A DNA stretch of 7,831 nucleotides from CAZMOK01 sp964567785 (GTDB taxonomy: Bacteria; Bacteroidota; Bacteroidia; Bacteroidales; JAGOPY01): assembly GCA_964567785.1 (NCBI GenBank), contig CAZMOK010000100.1, positions 1 to 7,831 on the forward strand, written 5' to 3'. Shown piece after piece: positions 1-7,098 of the stretch (the stretch's first letter is position 1; each line of letters opens with the position of its first letter). The notes beneath the pieces were generated by a model that was not told where the DNA came from, made no database searches, and saw only the letters and a list, made by a program, of their open reading frames with translations. A program made the position numbers and the translations under genes.

Positions 1-2010
1 ATCCCATTCGCGCTCTACGATATACATGTCGATCTCACCCTTGTTCTTGGCCTGGATCTTGCCGCGGTAGCTACATTCAAATTTGTCATTTATCAGTTCG
101 TAGGTAGCACCTGAAATATTCACCTTACCAGGCACACCGCTCGACTCCAAACGGCTGGCTGTGTTTACGGCATCGCCCCAGATATCGTATGCAAACTTGT
201 TCTTTCCGACCACCCCGGCTACTACAGGACCTGTATGGATACCAATTCTCAATTCCCAGTAGTCTTCGCCCTTAGCTTCTCTTTCTTTCTTTAAATTCTC
301 CATGAATTCCCTGATCTCCAAACCTGCCCTGACTATATCAAGAGGATTTGTTTTATTAGCTACAGGAATACCTCCGGCGCACATATAGGCGTCTCCGATG
401 GTCTTGATCTTTTCGAGGTTGTACTTATCGATGATGCGGTCAAACGCCAGAAAAGACTGGTTAAGTTCCTCCACTAGTTCAAAAGGGGTCAATTTCTCTG
501 CAATCTTGGTAAATCCTTTGAAATCGGTAAAGAGTACCGAAACCATCTCATACTGCTTTGGCATGGAAGTACCGGTCACTTTAAGTTCCTGTGCTGTTTC
601 TTCAGGAAGGATGTTCAAAAGCAGTTTATCTGATAGTTCCTTCTCGTCCTCGATTATCCTCTTAGTCTTTCGCACATATTTATAACGATTGAAGAGGCCT
701 CCTGCAAGCAACAGGAGAAGTATCCCGGTAACAGCAGCGGCATTTCTTATGGTTTTTTGCCTTCGCAGATCCAGCTCCTGCAACTCCTTGTCCTTGGTAA
801 GCAATTCTATCTCCCCCTGCTTGTTTTCAATATCATGGTTAAGCATCACGGCCTGCAACCTCTTATCCATTTCCGCGTTGTAAAGGCTGTCCTTGATATC
901 GATCAGGAGGTCCTTGTACTTATAGGCATTGCCAAAATCAGCGAGTTTTGCATAGTTTTCAGCCAGTCCTTTGTAGGCATCTTCCAGTTCATAATCAGCG
1001 TTGATCTCTGTTGCATATTCTTTTGCCTGATCAAAGGCCTCAATGGCTTCCGTTATCTCACCCATTGATTCATAAGTATTTGCCAGTCCGATCTTCGACT
1101 GGGCCATTTCCAGTCTGGCATCCAGGTTTTGAGCTTTTTCAAACGCCTCATTCTGAACTCCCACAGCCTTTTCGAAATTGCCTCTCCTGGCGTAAACCTT
1201 TCCGATGTTGTTGAGGGTATAGGCAACCTTCACACTTCCGGTCTGATTATAAGCTTTCAGTGCATCCTGAAAATATGAAAGCGCTGAATCAAGATCGTTT
1301 CTTTCCAGGAAGATCTCACCCATGTTTACCGATACCGTCCCGATGGCTTCATAGTTTTCAAGGGACTTACTTAAGGGCAAGGCCCTTGCATAATAATCGA
1401 GGGCCATATCATGGGAGGCCTTTTTATTGAAGTAGACTGCTCCTATATTCACCAGTGCTGTGGCTATCCGGAGGGTATCGCCTATTTCCTCCGAGGCTTT
1501 CAGCGATGGAAGGTAATACTCTATTGCAGTCTGGTCATCTCCCTGGTTGAAATAAACAGCTCCGAGGTTGTTAAGCATATTGGCCATTCCCAGTTTGTTG
1601 CCAATAGACCTGAAAGTTTCCATCGACTCCTGCCAGTTGAAAAGGGTGTTCACATAATCTCCCTGGAAATAGTAACCCATGCCAATACTTTTGTAAGCAT
1701 AGGCAAGCCCTGTCAGGAAATTCAACTGCCCGGCCAGTTGCTTAGCTTCCTCACCGTATTCAACCGTCATTGAAGGAGCCGAAGTGATATGTAAATTGGC
1801 CAGCTCGATCAGCATATTCACTTTATTGGTATCGGCCGGGGAAGACTCAATGAGTGACATAAGGCTGTCGGCCTCATTTTTCGCAGAAGCATCTAAGGTT
1901 ATATTAAAAAACGAAATGAAAGTAAGTATCAGCACTATCCACCCTATAAAGGAAAAACGCTTTTTCTTCTTTAAGGAATAGTTTAGCATTAGCTTACTCA
2001 TATCATTCAT
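1..2010 (-). CDS. TPR-containing membrane adenylate cyclase (class III), C-terminus cut by window edge
   Basis: The frame is open from an ATG at 2010 down to base 1 (670 codons seen; no stop in the window, probably only a few residues missing). Residues 14-18 are KKKKR, followed by a hydrophobic stretch (about 19-37) that serves as signal peptide or anchor. Residues about 99-375 hold seven TPR-like helix pairs; six of them recur at exactly 40-residue spacing (helix A near 142, 182, 222, 262, 302, 342), as in 40-42-residue TPR variants. A charged helix (about 380-420) precedes a second membrane segment (about 423-440, GILLLLLAGGLF). A linker with LLLNILPEE (463-471) leads to the class III cyclase domain (about 487-670). 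Metal-binding Asp residues are D496 (FTDFKGF) and D540 (KTIGD). The purine-specifying pair K536/D609 (YDIWGD) indicates ATP rather than GTP, and transition-state residues N616 and R620 (VNTASR) are present, so it should be active, making cAMP in the cytoplasm. Positive charges suggest periplasmic TPRs (inference). The ATG abuts the upstream protease stop; in-frame ATGs at 2001 and 1989 are alternatives. Confidence 0.93.
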   Translation of the reverse strand, partial: MNDMSKLMLNYSLKKKKRFSFIGWIVLILTFISFFNITLDASAKNEADSLMSLIESSPADTNKVNMLIELANLHITSAPSMTVEYGEEAKQLAGQLNFLTGLAYAYKSIGMGYYFQGDYVNTLFNWQESMETFRSIGNKLGMANMLNNLGAVYFNQGDDQTAIEYYLPSLKASEEIGDTLRIATALVNIGAVYFNKKASHDMALDYYARALPLSKSLENYEAIGTVSVNMGEIFLERNDLDSALSYFQDALKAYNQTGSVKVAYTLNNIGKVYARRGNFEKAVGVQNEAFEKAQNLDARLEMAQSKIGLANTYESMGEITEAIEAFDQAKEYATEINADYELEDAYKGLAENYAKLADFGNAYKYKDLLIDIKDSLYNAEMDKRLQAVMLNHDIENKQGEIELLTKDKELQELDLRRQKTIRNAAAVTGILLLLLAGGLFNRYKYVRKTKRIIEDEKELSDKLLLNILPEETAQELKVTGTSMPKQYEMVSVLFTDFKGFTKIAEKLTPFELVEELNQSFLAFDRIIDKYNLEKIKTIGDAYMCAGGIPVANKTNPLDIVRAGLEIREFMENLKKEREAKGEDYWELRIGIHTGPVVAGVVGKNKFAYDIWGDAVNTASRLESSGVPGKVNISGATYELINDKFECSYRGKIQAKNKGEIDMYIVEREWD

Positions 2011-5000
2011 CTACCTTTTTATGATCCGGAAAACCTTTTCAGACTGATCAAATTGGATTTTCACGATATAGACACCGGCTGTCAGAGCAGAAATATTAAG
2101 TTCAACCATGTGTTCTGAGCTGATCCCGGTAATCACTTTATATGAGCGACCATACAGATCAAATAATTTAATATTTTCTCGTTCAATTTTGTTCCGGCCA
2201 GCATGTATTGTAATCTTATCAGATGCAGGATTAGGAAAGGCCACAATCATTCCGTTATCCTCATCATTTTCTTCATTTTCTTCCTGTATGGCTTCTGCTT
2301 CTTTTAAACAGGAAGCCAGGAAGAAAAGTGCTCTCGAATATCTTGAAACTTTAACTCCTGATTCATTGTAACTGCTTACTTTCCAAACAACAAAACTGCC
2401 ATTGAAGGGCACTTCCACCGTTCCCCCCCCTGCCTTGAACACTTCAGGCTGGTTTACAGGATTGAAAGAACTGCCCGAAAGCTCATTGTCAGGGCCAACC
2501 GGTATATAGACATCCGTGCTGTTGTTGTTAACATATTCAAAGTGGGCTATATAATTGAACCCGTTACTGTCAGGTGATGAAAGTTGTTCAATACATGCCG
2601 GGTCAAAGGTGATGACCTGGGTTCCCGGACCAAACGGATTCACGTACAGGATCCCTGTATCAGGCAGAAACACATAGTTATCTGCTGTTGCATAAGGAAT
2701 TACATCATAGGCGCCTGCATCACCGGTGTAAGCCGGGGAAACGGTAAAACTCAGGGAATCAACCACAGTGGTATCATCCCCGCTTACAAAACCGCTGTAA
2801 GAAGCTGAAAAAGAGGGCAACGTATCACCGGCAAAAATATACTCCCGGTCAACAGAAACAGTGGCTACTGCAGGTAGAATTTCGAGGGTGTCGGTGGCAA
2901 TACCCGTGAAATTAGAATCTTCAACGGTAACAACAACCTCATATAACCCGGCATCCACAGGCGGTATGGTATCCCCGTTGTATGTAACCTGATATGAGAG
3001 ACTGTCAGGGGTTATCGCAATTCCTGCATGTTTAGGCATACCGTCATAGGTCTGCACAAGCGTTGAATCCACTAAATCAACTACAGCGGTATCAGGTAAG
3101 ATGCTAAGGGTGCCCAGTCTGTATGAAACATTGAAATTGTTGCTGAGAAACGATCCCGGGACTATAAGCCCTTCGCCAACTGTGTTCCTCGTAACCAGGT
3201 TGATCGACCTGAGAGTTACATTGCCGGCGGAATCGCCTGAAAGTATCAAAATATCATCTTCACTCAAAATAACTATTGCTTCACTGTTACTGCTATCGTT
3301 AATAGTATTATTATTGACAAGCGCCGTGGCATTTACAAGAGCTGTGGCGTTGACCAGGGCTGTGGCACTTAACAGCGTGCCGGTGGAATCATAACTGTTC
3401 ACAAGGGCTGTTCCATTAACAAGTGCCGTGGCATTCACCAGGGCCGTACCGTTCGTAAGCTCCGATTCGTTTACCAGTGCGGTTGCAAAAGCCAATGCCG
3501 GGGCGCTTATCAACGATCCGTTCACCAGGGCTGTGGCGTTTACCAGTGCTGTTGCCTCTGAGATCATGAAACTCTTGTTGACAAGCGCGGTGGCATCAAT
3601 CACCGGCTCTCCCTGGTCGTTTACCAGTGCAGTGGCATTGACCAGTGCGGTGGCATTGACCAGGGCCGTACCATGAGTTTGAGCAATATCTGAATATATT
3701 GCTGCGCTGTCTTCCGGTGAAATAACCACTCCGCTGTTGATCGTGTCGTTCCTGAAAATATAATCGAAAGTAAACCCACCGATTGAATCCCCAAAGACAA
3801 AGGAGGTATCGTGAGGGATGATCACGAGGTCGAGCTTTTCAACATTCAGCACTCCATAATTAAAAGTAATATTGTATCTCTCAAGAATAGAAATATCAAG
3901 CGAATCGGCTGGGATTGAATCGCTCAGGGGATTCAGCGGATCACCGGGATCTAGAGAGACCGGCCACAATCCGGCATTGCTCAGTTCACCGGCAATGGTA
4001 ACCAGTTCTATGCTTTCAATTCTTGCTATCTCTACTTCACTGAGGCCCTCTTCTGCAAGGGTCAGTGTGTCATTCAGGCTTTCAACATAATATTCAGCGC
4101 TAAAATCCGGCATCACTTCACCATATTTCTTTACTGTGTTGTTGATGTCGATCACGATTGTCTTTTTTGTAGAGAAATACAGGGCATTCGATAACCCTCC
4201 GTCTGTTCCGTTGGAACTGTCGGAAGGCGGGTTGTAGGCCTGGATTACCGGAAACCTGTCGGTAAACGTTGGGATCACAGCCACTAAAGCTGAATCCCCG
4301 AGCACTGTGGTTGCAGAATCAAGCGGCTGACCGTTAAAGAAGACTTTGGAACTGTCAGTGAGATATTCTCCGTAAACCGTTACCGTAAGCGGTTCAAAAC
4401 CGGGCACTTTTGTGGTGTCGTAAACAAGCGCGGTTATTATAGGTTTAGGATTTGCCAGTGCACCAAGGGCCGAATCAGGCTGGATAAAACCATAGCCGGA
4501 AACAAAATCAAACCCGGGGGCACCCATGTCGAGAGCAGTACTTTGGAGCAATCCTCTTATTTCAAGCGGTGAAAGTTCCGTACCGTAATATTTGTTCTTT
4601 GCTTCCATCAGCAGGGCTGCAACTGCTGCAGCATGAGGAGCTGCCGCGGATGTTCCAAAAAAATTGGGAAACGGGTCACCATCAATATTCACTCCTCCAA
4701 GATCTACCGATGTGTTTACCCCGTTTGGTGCACAAAAGTCGGGTTTGATTCGTACTACACCATCAACGGGAGCACCTCCCCTGGAAGAAAAAGAGGCTGT
4801 CGTAGGGGAATCAACACCATATTCGGGGGTATTTGAGTAAAGAACGGCTCCCACAGCCATGGCGCCTGTTGCGTTTGCCTGGCCCACCAGTGTGGAAGGG
4901 GCATTGGTGGCGTATTCATTGATCGTAGGATTACCCCTGAAAATTATATATTTAAGGGCTACATTACCTGTTCCCGAGGCGCGGGTGATAAGAATGTTTG

Positions 5001-6714
5001 TTTGCGCTGATTCCAGTGTAACGGTGAATGGCAGCACTTCCACAGCCATCCCGTCGGTATTGTCCCTGTTGAACCCAAAAAGGGTAACCCCGTCATCATT
5101 GGTGAGATACATGTCGAGATCGGTAGAGGTCTGGGTGTAACCCGAGCCGTCATCCCATTGAAGGACAATGGTATAATTCCCCTGGGGAACGGTTATGTTC
5201 TGGTAGATATCTGTTCCCGCATCTCCTGCAAAATTGTGAGCATCACCTGTAATTCCGGCCGGCGGTATGACAGGATCAAAAGTTGCTGTGTAGGATTTTG
5301 CTCCGTAATTCCCCGCTGCTGAAAAATAGGCCACACCTGCTCCGGCAACGCTGTCGACAGCCTGGGCGACGATCCCGTCCGTGAAAAAGGGTTCCGTAAT
5401 ATATGTGATGTCGTCAACAATGATGTCGCATCCTGCTGCTTCAAGGTCCTTTATTCCCTGCGCAAAATCAGCCACACCCTTAAAGCCGGTCCTGAAAGCA
5501 AGTTCTGCCCCCGGGGCAATATCATGGATGATCTGCAGCATGGCACGGCCTTCATCCGAAGCCGAGCCATATGGATAATCTTCAATTACATTAACAGGAA
5601 CCGGGTTATAAGAATTACCGGTACCCGGCAGATCGCCTTTGATGACATCATCAGCGGCCGGATTACCCAATTTGGTATTATAGCTGTCGGACAAGACCCC
5701 TATTTTTATTCCCGATCCTTCAACACCGTAAACATCCCTCGAAAGGTATGTCCTGAGCGATGTATCTCCCTGGCTGTTGATGAACCCGGCATTTCCAAGT
5801 GCAGGGAAAACAGGCCTTGCGTAGTTTACCAATGTGGGCAGGTCATTTATCATGAGCAGGTTTACAATGGGATAAAGTCCCGTGACCAGTAAGTTCCCGG
5901 GCTCCCCGGTAACTGCAGTGAGCCCGTATGCAGGTGAGGTAAGGAGATTGAAAACCGAATCATACTTACCGTCATTTGCAAAGACCGAAATCAGGACACT
6001 TGAGTCCACAATATTGAAAATATCATCCGATAGGTACTCTCCGGTTTCAATGTAGGTGTTATAAAGTGAAGTAAGCTCTGCGCCGATGAGATCGAACACT
6101 TTACCGCCTTCAGGAGGCGGGTAATATGGGACTATTGGGTTAGAGAGGCAATCGAGAACAGACTGGAATTCTGCTGACGTAAATTGCACTGTGAGATCCT
6201 CGTAATCAGTTCCCACTATAACACGCTGGTCCTGAAGGGATCCCTGGATTGTATACGATATTGTGAAAACAGCGGAATCGCCATTTCCGATGCCCCCAGC
6301 ATCCTTTATTTTGATACCGAAAAAAAATGGATAGCCTGAAAGATATCCTGAATAAACAGAAGAGTATGTAAATTCACCCGAGAGAACGGTGATGCTGTCA
6401 AATGAATAACTGCCCCTGCCGGCTTCAATGATGTAATTGTCCATTTCGTTACATCCTGCATCACATCCGTTGTGTTCAACGAGGAGGGTAATGGAGTAAG
6501 AGTTGTCATCGTTTTCGGTGACAGTATGGATTGAAGTTGTATATCCTTGTCCGTGATCCTTGCTTATTTCACAACCGTTATAAAATGATATTGATGCCAC
6601 GGATACACCAGGAATGAATATAGCTATAACCAGAATTAAAGAAAGATACATTCCCAATTCAGGAAATCTGTTTGCTTTTACGGGTTTTATTGTGGATAAT
6701 GCCTTGCCCCTCAT
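2011..6714 (-). CDS. Large secreted subtilase-like (S8/S53-type) serine protease with MBG repeats and T9SS sorting domain
   Basis: This is a single uninterrupted 1567-residue frame. The first ATG gives a basic n-region (R2, K4, K10, K13, R16) and hydrophobic core (about 22-40, ending GVSVA), a plausible Sec signal peptide; starting at M22 would lose the charges. In order: a beta-rich domain with C48, C84, C88 and C189 (about 41-190); a propeptide-like segment (about 203-325); the protease domain (about 330-750) with D343 (GVLSDSYN), E388 (DEGRAM) where subtilases have His, N469 (AAGNYG, oxyanion Asn) and nucleophile S689 (GTSAAAPH); an IPT/TIG-like domain (about 757-848); four MBG-like domains (about 852-1360) containing the TALVN array (1015-1134); a module with C1374 and C1469; an acidic linker (EENEENDEDN); and the sorting domain (1489-1567). 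The product should cross the inner membrane by Sec and the outer membrane by T9SS. The substrate is unknown. The cyclase gene follows with no gap. Subtilase-like fold: very sure; actual peptidase activity: likely. Confidence 0.93.
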   Translation of the reverse strand: MRGKALSTIKPVKANRFPELGMYLSLILVIAIFIPGVSVASISFYNGCEISKDHGQGYTTSIHTVTENDDNSYSITLLVEHNGCDAGCNEMDNYIIEAGRGSYSFDSITVLSGEFTYSSVYSGYLSGYPFFFGIKIKDAGGIGNGDSAVFTISYTIQGSLQDQRVIVGTDYEDLTVQFTSAEFQSVLDCLSNPIVPYYPPPEGGKVFDLIGAELTSLYNTYIETGEYLSDDIFNIVDSSVLISVFANDGKYDSVFNLLTSPAYGLTAVTGEPGNLLVTGLYPIVNLLMINDLPTLVNYARPVFPALGNAGFINSQGDTSLRTYLSRDVYGVEGSGIKIGVLSDSYNTKLGNPAADDVIKGDLPGTGNSYNPVPVNVIEDYPYGSASDEGRAMLQIIHDIAPGAELAFRTGFKGVADFAQGIKDLEAAGCDIIVDDITYITEPFFTDGIVAQAVDSVAGAGVAYFSAAGNYGAKSYTATFDPVIPPAGITGDAHNFAGDAGTDIYQNITVPQGNYTIVLQWDDGSGYTQTSTDLDMYLTNDDGVTLFGFNRDNTDGMAVEVLPFTVTLESAQTNILITRASGTGNVALKYIIFRGNPTINEYATNAPSTLVGQANATGAMAVGAVLYSNTPEYGVDSPTTASFSSRGGAPVDGVVRIKPDFCAPNGVNTSVDLGGVNIDGDPFPNFFGTSAAAPHAAAVAALLMEAKNKYYGTELSPLEIRGLLQSTALDMGAPGFDFVSGYGFIQPDSALGALANPKPIITALVYDTTKVPGFEPLTVTVYGEYLTDSSKVFFNGQPLDSATTVLGDSALVAVIPTFTDRFPVIQAYNPPSDSSNGTDGGLSNALYFSTKKTIVIDINNTVKKYGEVMPDFSAEYYVESLNDTLTLAEEGLSEVEIARIESIELVTIAGELSNAGLWPVSLDPGDPLNPLSDSIPADSLDISILERYNITFNYGVLNVEKLDLVIIPHDTSFVFGDSIGGFTFDYIFRNDTINSGVVISPEDSAAIYSDIAQTHGTALVNATALVNATALVNDQGEPVIDATALVNKSFMISEATALVNATALVNGSLISAPALAFATALVNESELTNGTALVNATALVNGTALVNSYDSTGTLLSATALVNATALVNATALVNNNTINDSSNSEAIVILSEDDILILSGDSAGNVTLRSINLVTRNTVGEGLIVPGSFLSNNFNVSYRLGTLSILPDTAVVDLVDSTLVQTYDGMPKHAGIAITPDSLSYQVTYNGDTIPPVDAGLYEVVVTVEDSNFTGIATDTLEILPAVATVSVDREYIFAGDTLPSFSASYSGFVSGDDTTVVDSLSFTVSPAYTGDAGAYDVIPYATADNYVFLPDTGILYVNPFGPGTQVITFDPACIEQLSSPDSNGFNYIAHFEYVNNNSTDVYIPVGPDNELSGSSFNPVNQPEVFKAGGGTVEVPFNGSFVVWKVSSYNESGVKVSRYSRALFFLASCLKEAEAIQEENEENDEDNGMIVAFPNPASDKITIHAGRNKIERENIKLFDLYGRSYKVITGISSEHMVELNISALTAGVYIVKIQFDQSEKVFRIIKR
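2014..2250 (-). other. T9SS type A C-terminal sorting domain of the protease
   Basis: Residues 1489-1567 follow an acidic linker and show the hallmarks of the Por secretion tail: FPNPASDKITI near the start, a middle strand IKLFDLYGRSY, then LNISALTAGVYIVKIQ and the terminal VFRIIKR. In this family the domain directs the folded protein through the type IX translocon and is normally removed or exchanged for a surface anchor. Its presence identifies the host as a Bacteroidota member and places the protease outside the cell. Confidence 0.93.
2635..4161 (-). other. Four MBG-like beta-sandwich domains in the protease
   Basis: Residues about 852-959, 960-1208, 1209-1283 and 1284-1360 each resemble MBG-type domains, the bacterial repeats with K/T-YG-D/E-xxP-xF starts and NY/NFxxxYxxGxLxI ends. 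Domain 1 has KKYGEVMPDFSAEYY and ends YNITFNYGVLNVEK. Domain 2 begins FVFGDSIGGFTFDY and ends NFNVSYRLGTLSILP, and is interrupted by the TALVN array. Domain 3 (QTYDGMPK...VTYNGDTIPPVDAGLYEV) looks like the other MBG variant. Domain 4 has FAGDTLPSFSASYSGF and ends DNYVFLPDTGILYV. Such domains usually act as extracellular stalks or adhesion modules, so here they probably space the protease from the sorting domain or the surface (inference). Domain edges are approximate. Confidence 0.75.
3313..3672 (-). repeat. TALVN hexapeptide array (14 units of 18 bp, with four interruptions)
   Basis: Residues 1015-1134 of the protease consist of 13 exact xTALVN units (ten ATALVN, three GTALVN) and one degenerate unit, ESELTN. 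The units are grouped 3, 1, 2, 5, 3, separated by inserts DQGEPVID, KSFMISE, GSLISAPALAF and SYDSTGTLLS, so 84 of 120 residues are repeat. At DNA level each unit is 18 bp, but third codon positions vary freely: all four Thr codons and all four Val codons are used, and no two of the 13 exact units have the same sequence. The opposite strand shows long open frames with an AVA-type repeat here, but these are antisense shadows. The function is unknown; an extended or solenoid-like surface stalk is one possibility. Confidence 0.95.
4465..5727 (-). other. Protease catalytic domain with Glu in the canonical His position
   Basis: This covers residues about 330-750 of the large protease. D343 lies in GVLSDSYN. 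E388 in SDEGRAM sits 13 residues before the Pro of IAPGA, the same spacing the catalytic His of an HGTHVAG...APxA subtilase motif usually has. N469 (SAAGNYG) matches the oxyanion Asn, and S689 is in FFGTSAAAPHAAA. A beta-rich insertion (about 490-595, rich in D/N/G/T, e.g. LQWDDGSGY and DLDMYLTNDDG) resembles the pre-peptidase or jelly-roll inserts of secreted proteases. The E/D/S set recalls sedolisins (family S53), which use Glu, Asp and Ser, while the Asp position and oxyanion Asn are subtilisin-like. H397 lies nearby and could be an alternative base, though its spacing does not fit. Confidence 0.85.
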
Positions 6715-6785
6715 AAGTATACTTTTGCTAAAATTGAAAATAATTGTAAAAAATTATCTTACACCTTATTTAAAATGAGTCTAAA

Positions 6786-6793
6786 CAAAAGTA
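6786..6793 (-). promoter_or_regulatory. Candidate -7 element for the protease-cyclase operon
   Basis: On the minus strand the sequence TACTTTTG matches the TAnnTTTG consensus exactly and would give a leader of about 65 nt before the protease ATG at 6714. No TTTG or TTG is found at the expected -33 distance (only CTG), so this is a half-matched promoter. A low basal or activator-dependent promoter is possible, as is chance. Confidence 0.35.
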
Positions 6794-7042
6794 GGTGAAC
6801 CCTTTATAACAGGAGGCTTAATTAACAGAATATTAACAAAATAGCAATAAAAGACAATAATACCAGGTATTCAATATGAAAGGAATCAAAACCAGTATTA
6901 TCAGTCTGCAGACAATAAAAGAAAGAAAAAAATCACGCTGGTATCCGTGTGGGGTTTAATCGATCCTCCTCAGCCAATAATCTTTTGGCAAAACCGTCAC
7001 CTTTGGCTTTTTCTTCTTTATGGATCTTTACCAGGCATGTAA

Positions 7043-7074
7043 TTTGCCTTCGGTCAAATGGTTTTATAAATTTG
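7043..7074 (+). promoter_or_regulatory. Bacteroidota-type promoter of the lipoprotein gene
   Basis: The -33 element TTTG (7043-7046) is followed by a 20-bp spacer and an exact TAnnTTTG -7 element (TAAATTTG, 7067-7074). This is the consensus layout recognised by the Bacteroidota primary sigma factor. Transcription would begin around 7079-7083, leaving a leader of about 16-20 nt before the ATG at 7099. The placement also argues against any start codon upstream of 7099. Confidence 0.75.
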
Positions 7075-7098
7075 TTAAAGACCAAAACCAGGCCCGTC

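Larger units (their letters stand above)
6715..7098. other. Divergent intergenic region between the protease and lipoprotein genes
   Basis: This 384-bp A/T-rich stretch separates two genes transcribed away from each other, so it should hold both promoters and no terminator is needed. A strong plus-strand promoter lies at its right end (7043-7074) and a weaker minus-strand candidate at 6786-6793. Between roughly 6795 and 7040 no convincing gene is seen; short frames there lack start context, and only weak dyads such as GCCAA/TTGGC at 6973-6989 are present. A regulatory role for those dyads is unsupported. Confidence 0.7.

Noticed and set aside
3313..3672. Possible CRISPR-like array because of regular repeats
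   Set aside because: Units are 18-bp codon repeats inside a long open frame, differ at third positions and lack uniform spacers.
3101..3676. Plus-strand open frames with Ala-Val/Thr-Arg-Ala-Val repeats
   Set aside because: They are antisense to the TALVN array; the repetition comes from the real minus-strand repeat, and there is no promoter, signal or domain of their own.
6720..6727. Plus-strand TACTTTTG matching the -7 consensus
   Set aside because: The nearest upstream TTG (6690-6692) leaves a 27-bp gap, too long for the -33 element, and a much better promoter lies just before the lipoprotein gene.
6904..6913. Perfect 10-bp palindrome GTCTGCAGAC in the intergenic region
   Set aside because: About seven to eight perfect 10-bp palindromes are expected by chance in a window this long, and the flanks do not extend the symmetry.
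6876..6959. Small plus-strand frame of 27 codons (MKGIKTSIISLQ...)
   Set aside because: No promoter consensus upstream, no recognisable motif, and such short frames are expected by chance.
6949..7098. A 50-codon upstream extension of the lipoprotein frame starting at ATG 6949
   Set aside because: It would place the signal peptide and lipobox 50 residues inside the protein and would overlap the promoter at 7043-7074; the start at 7099 gives a textbook lipoprotein.
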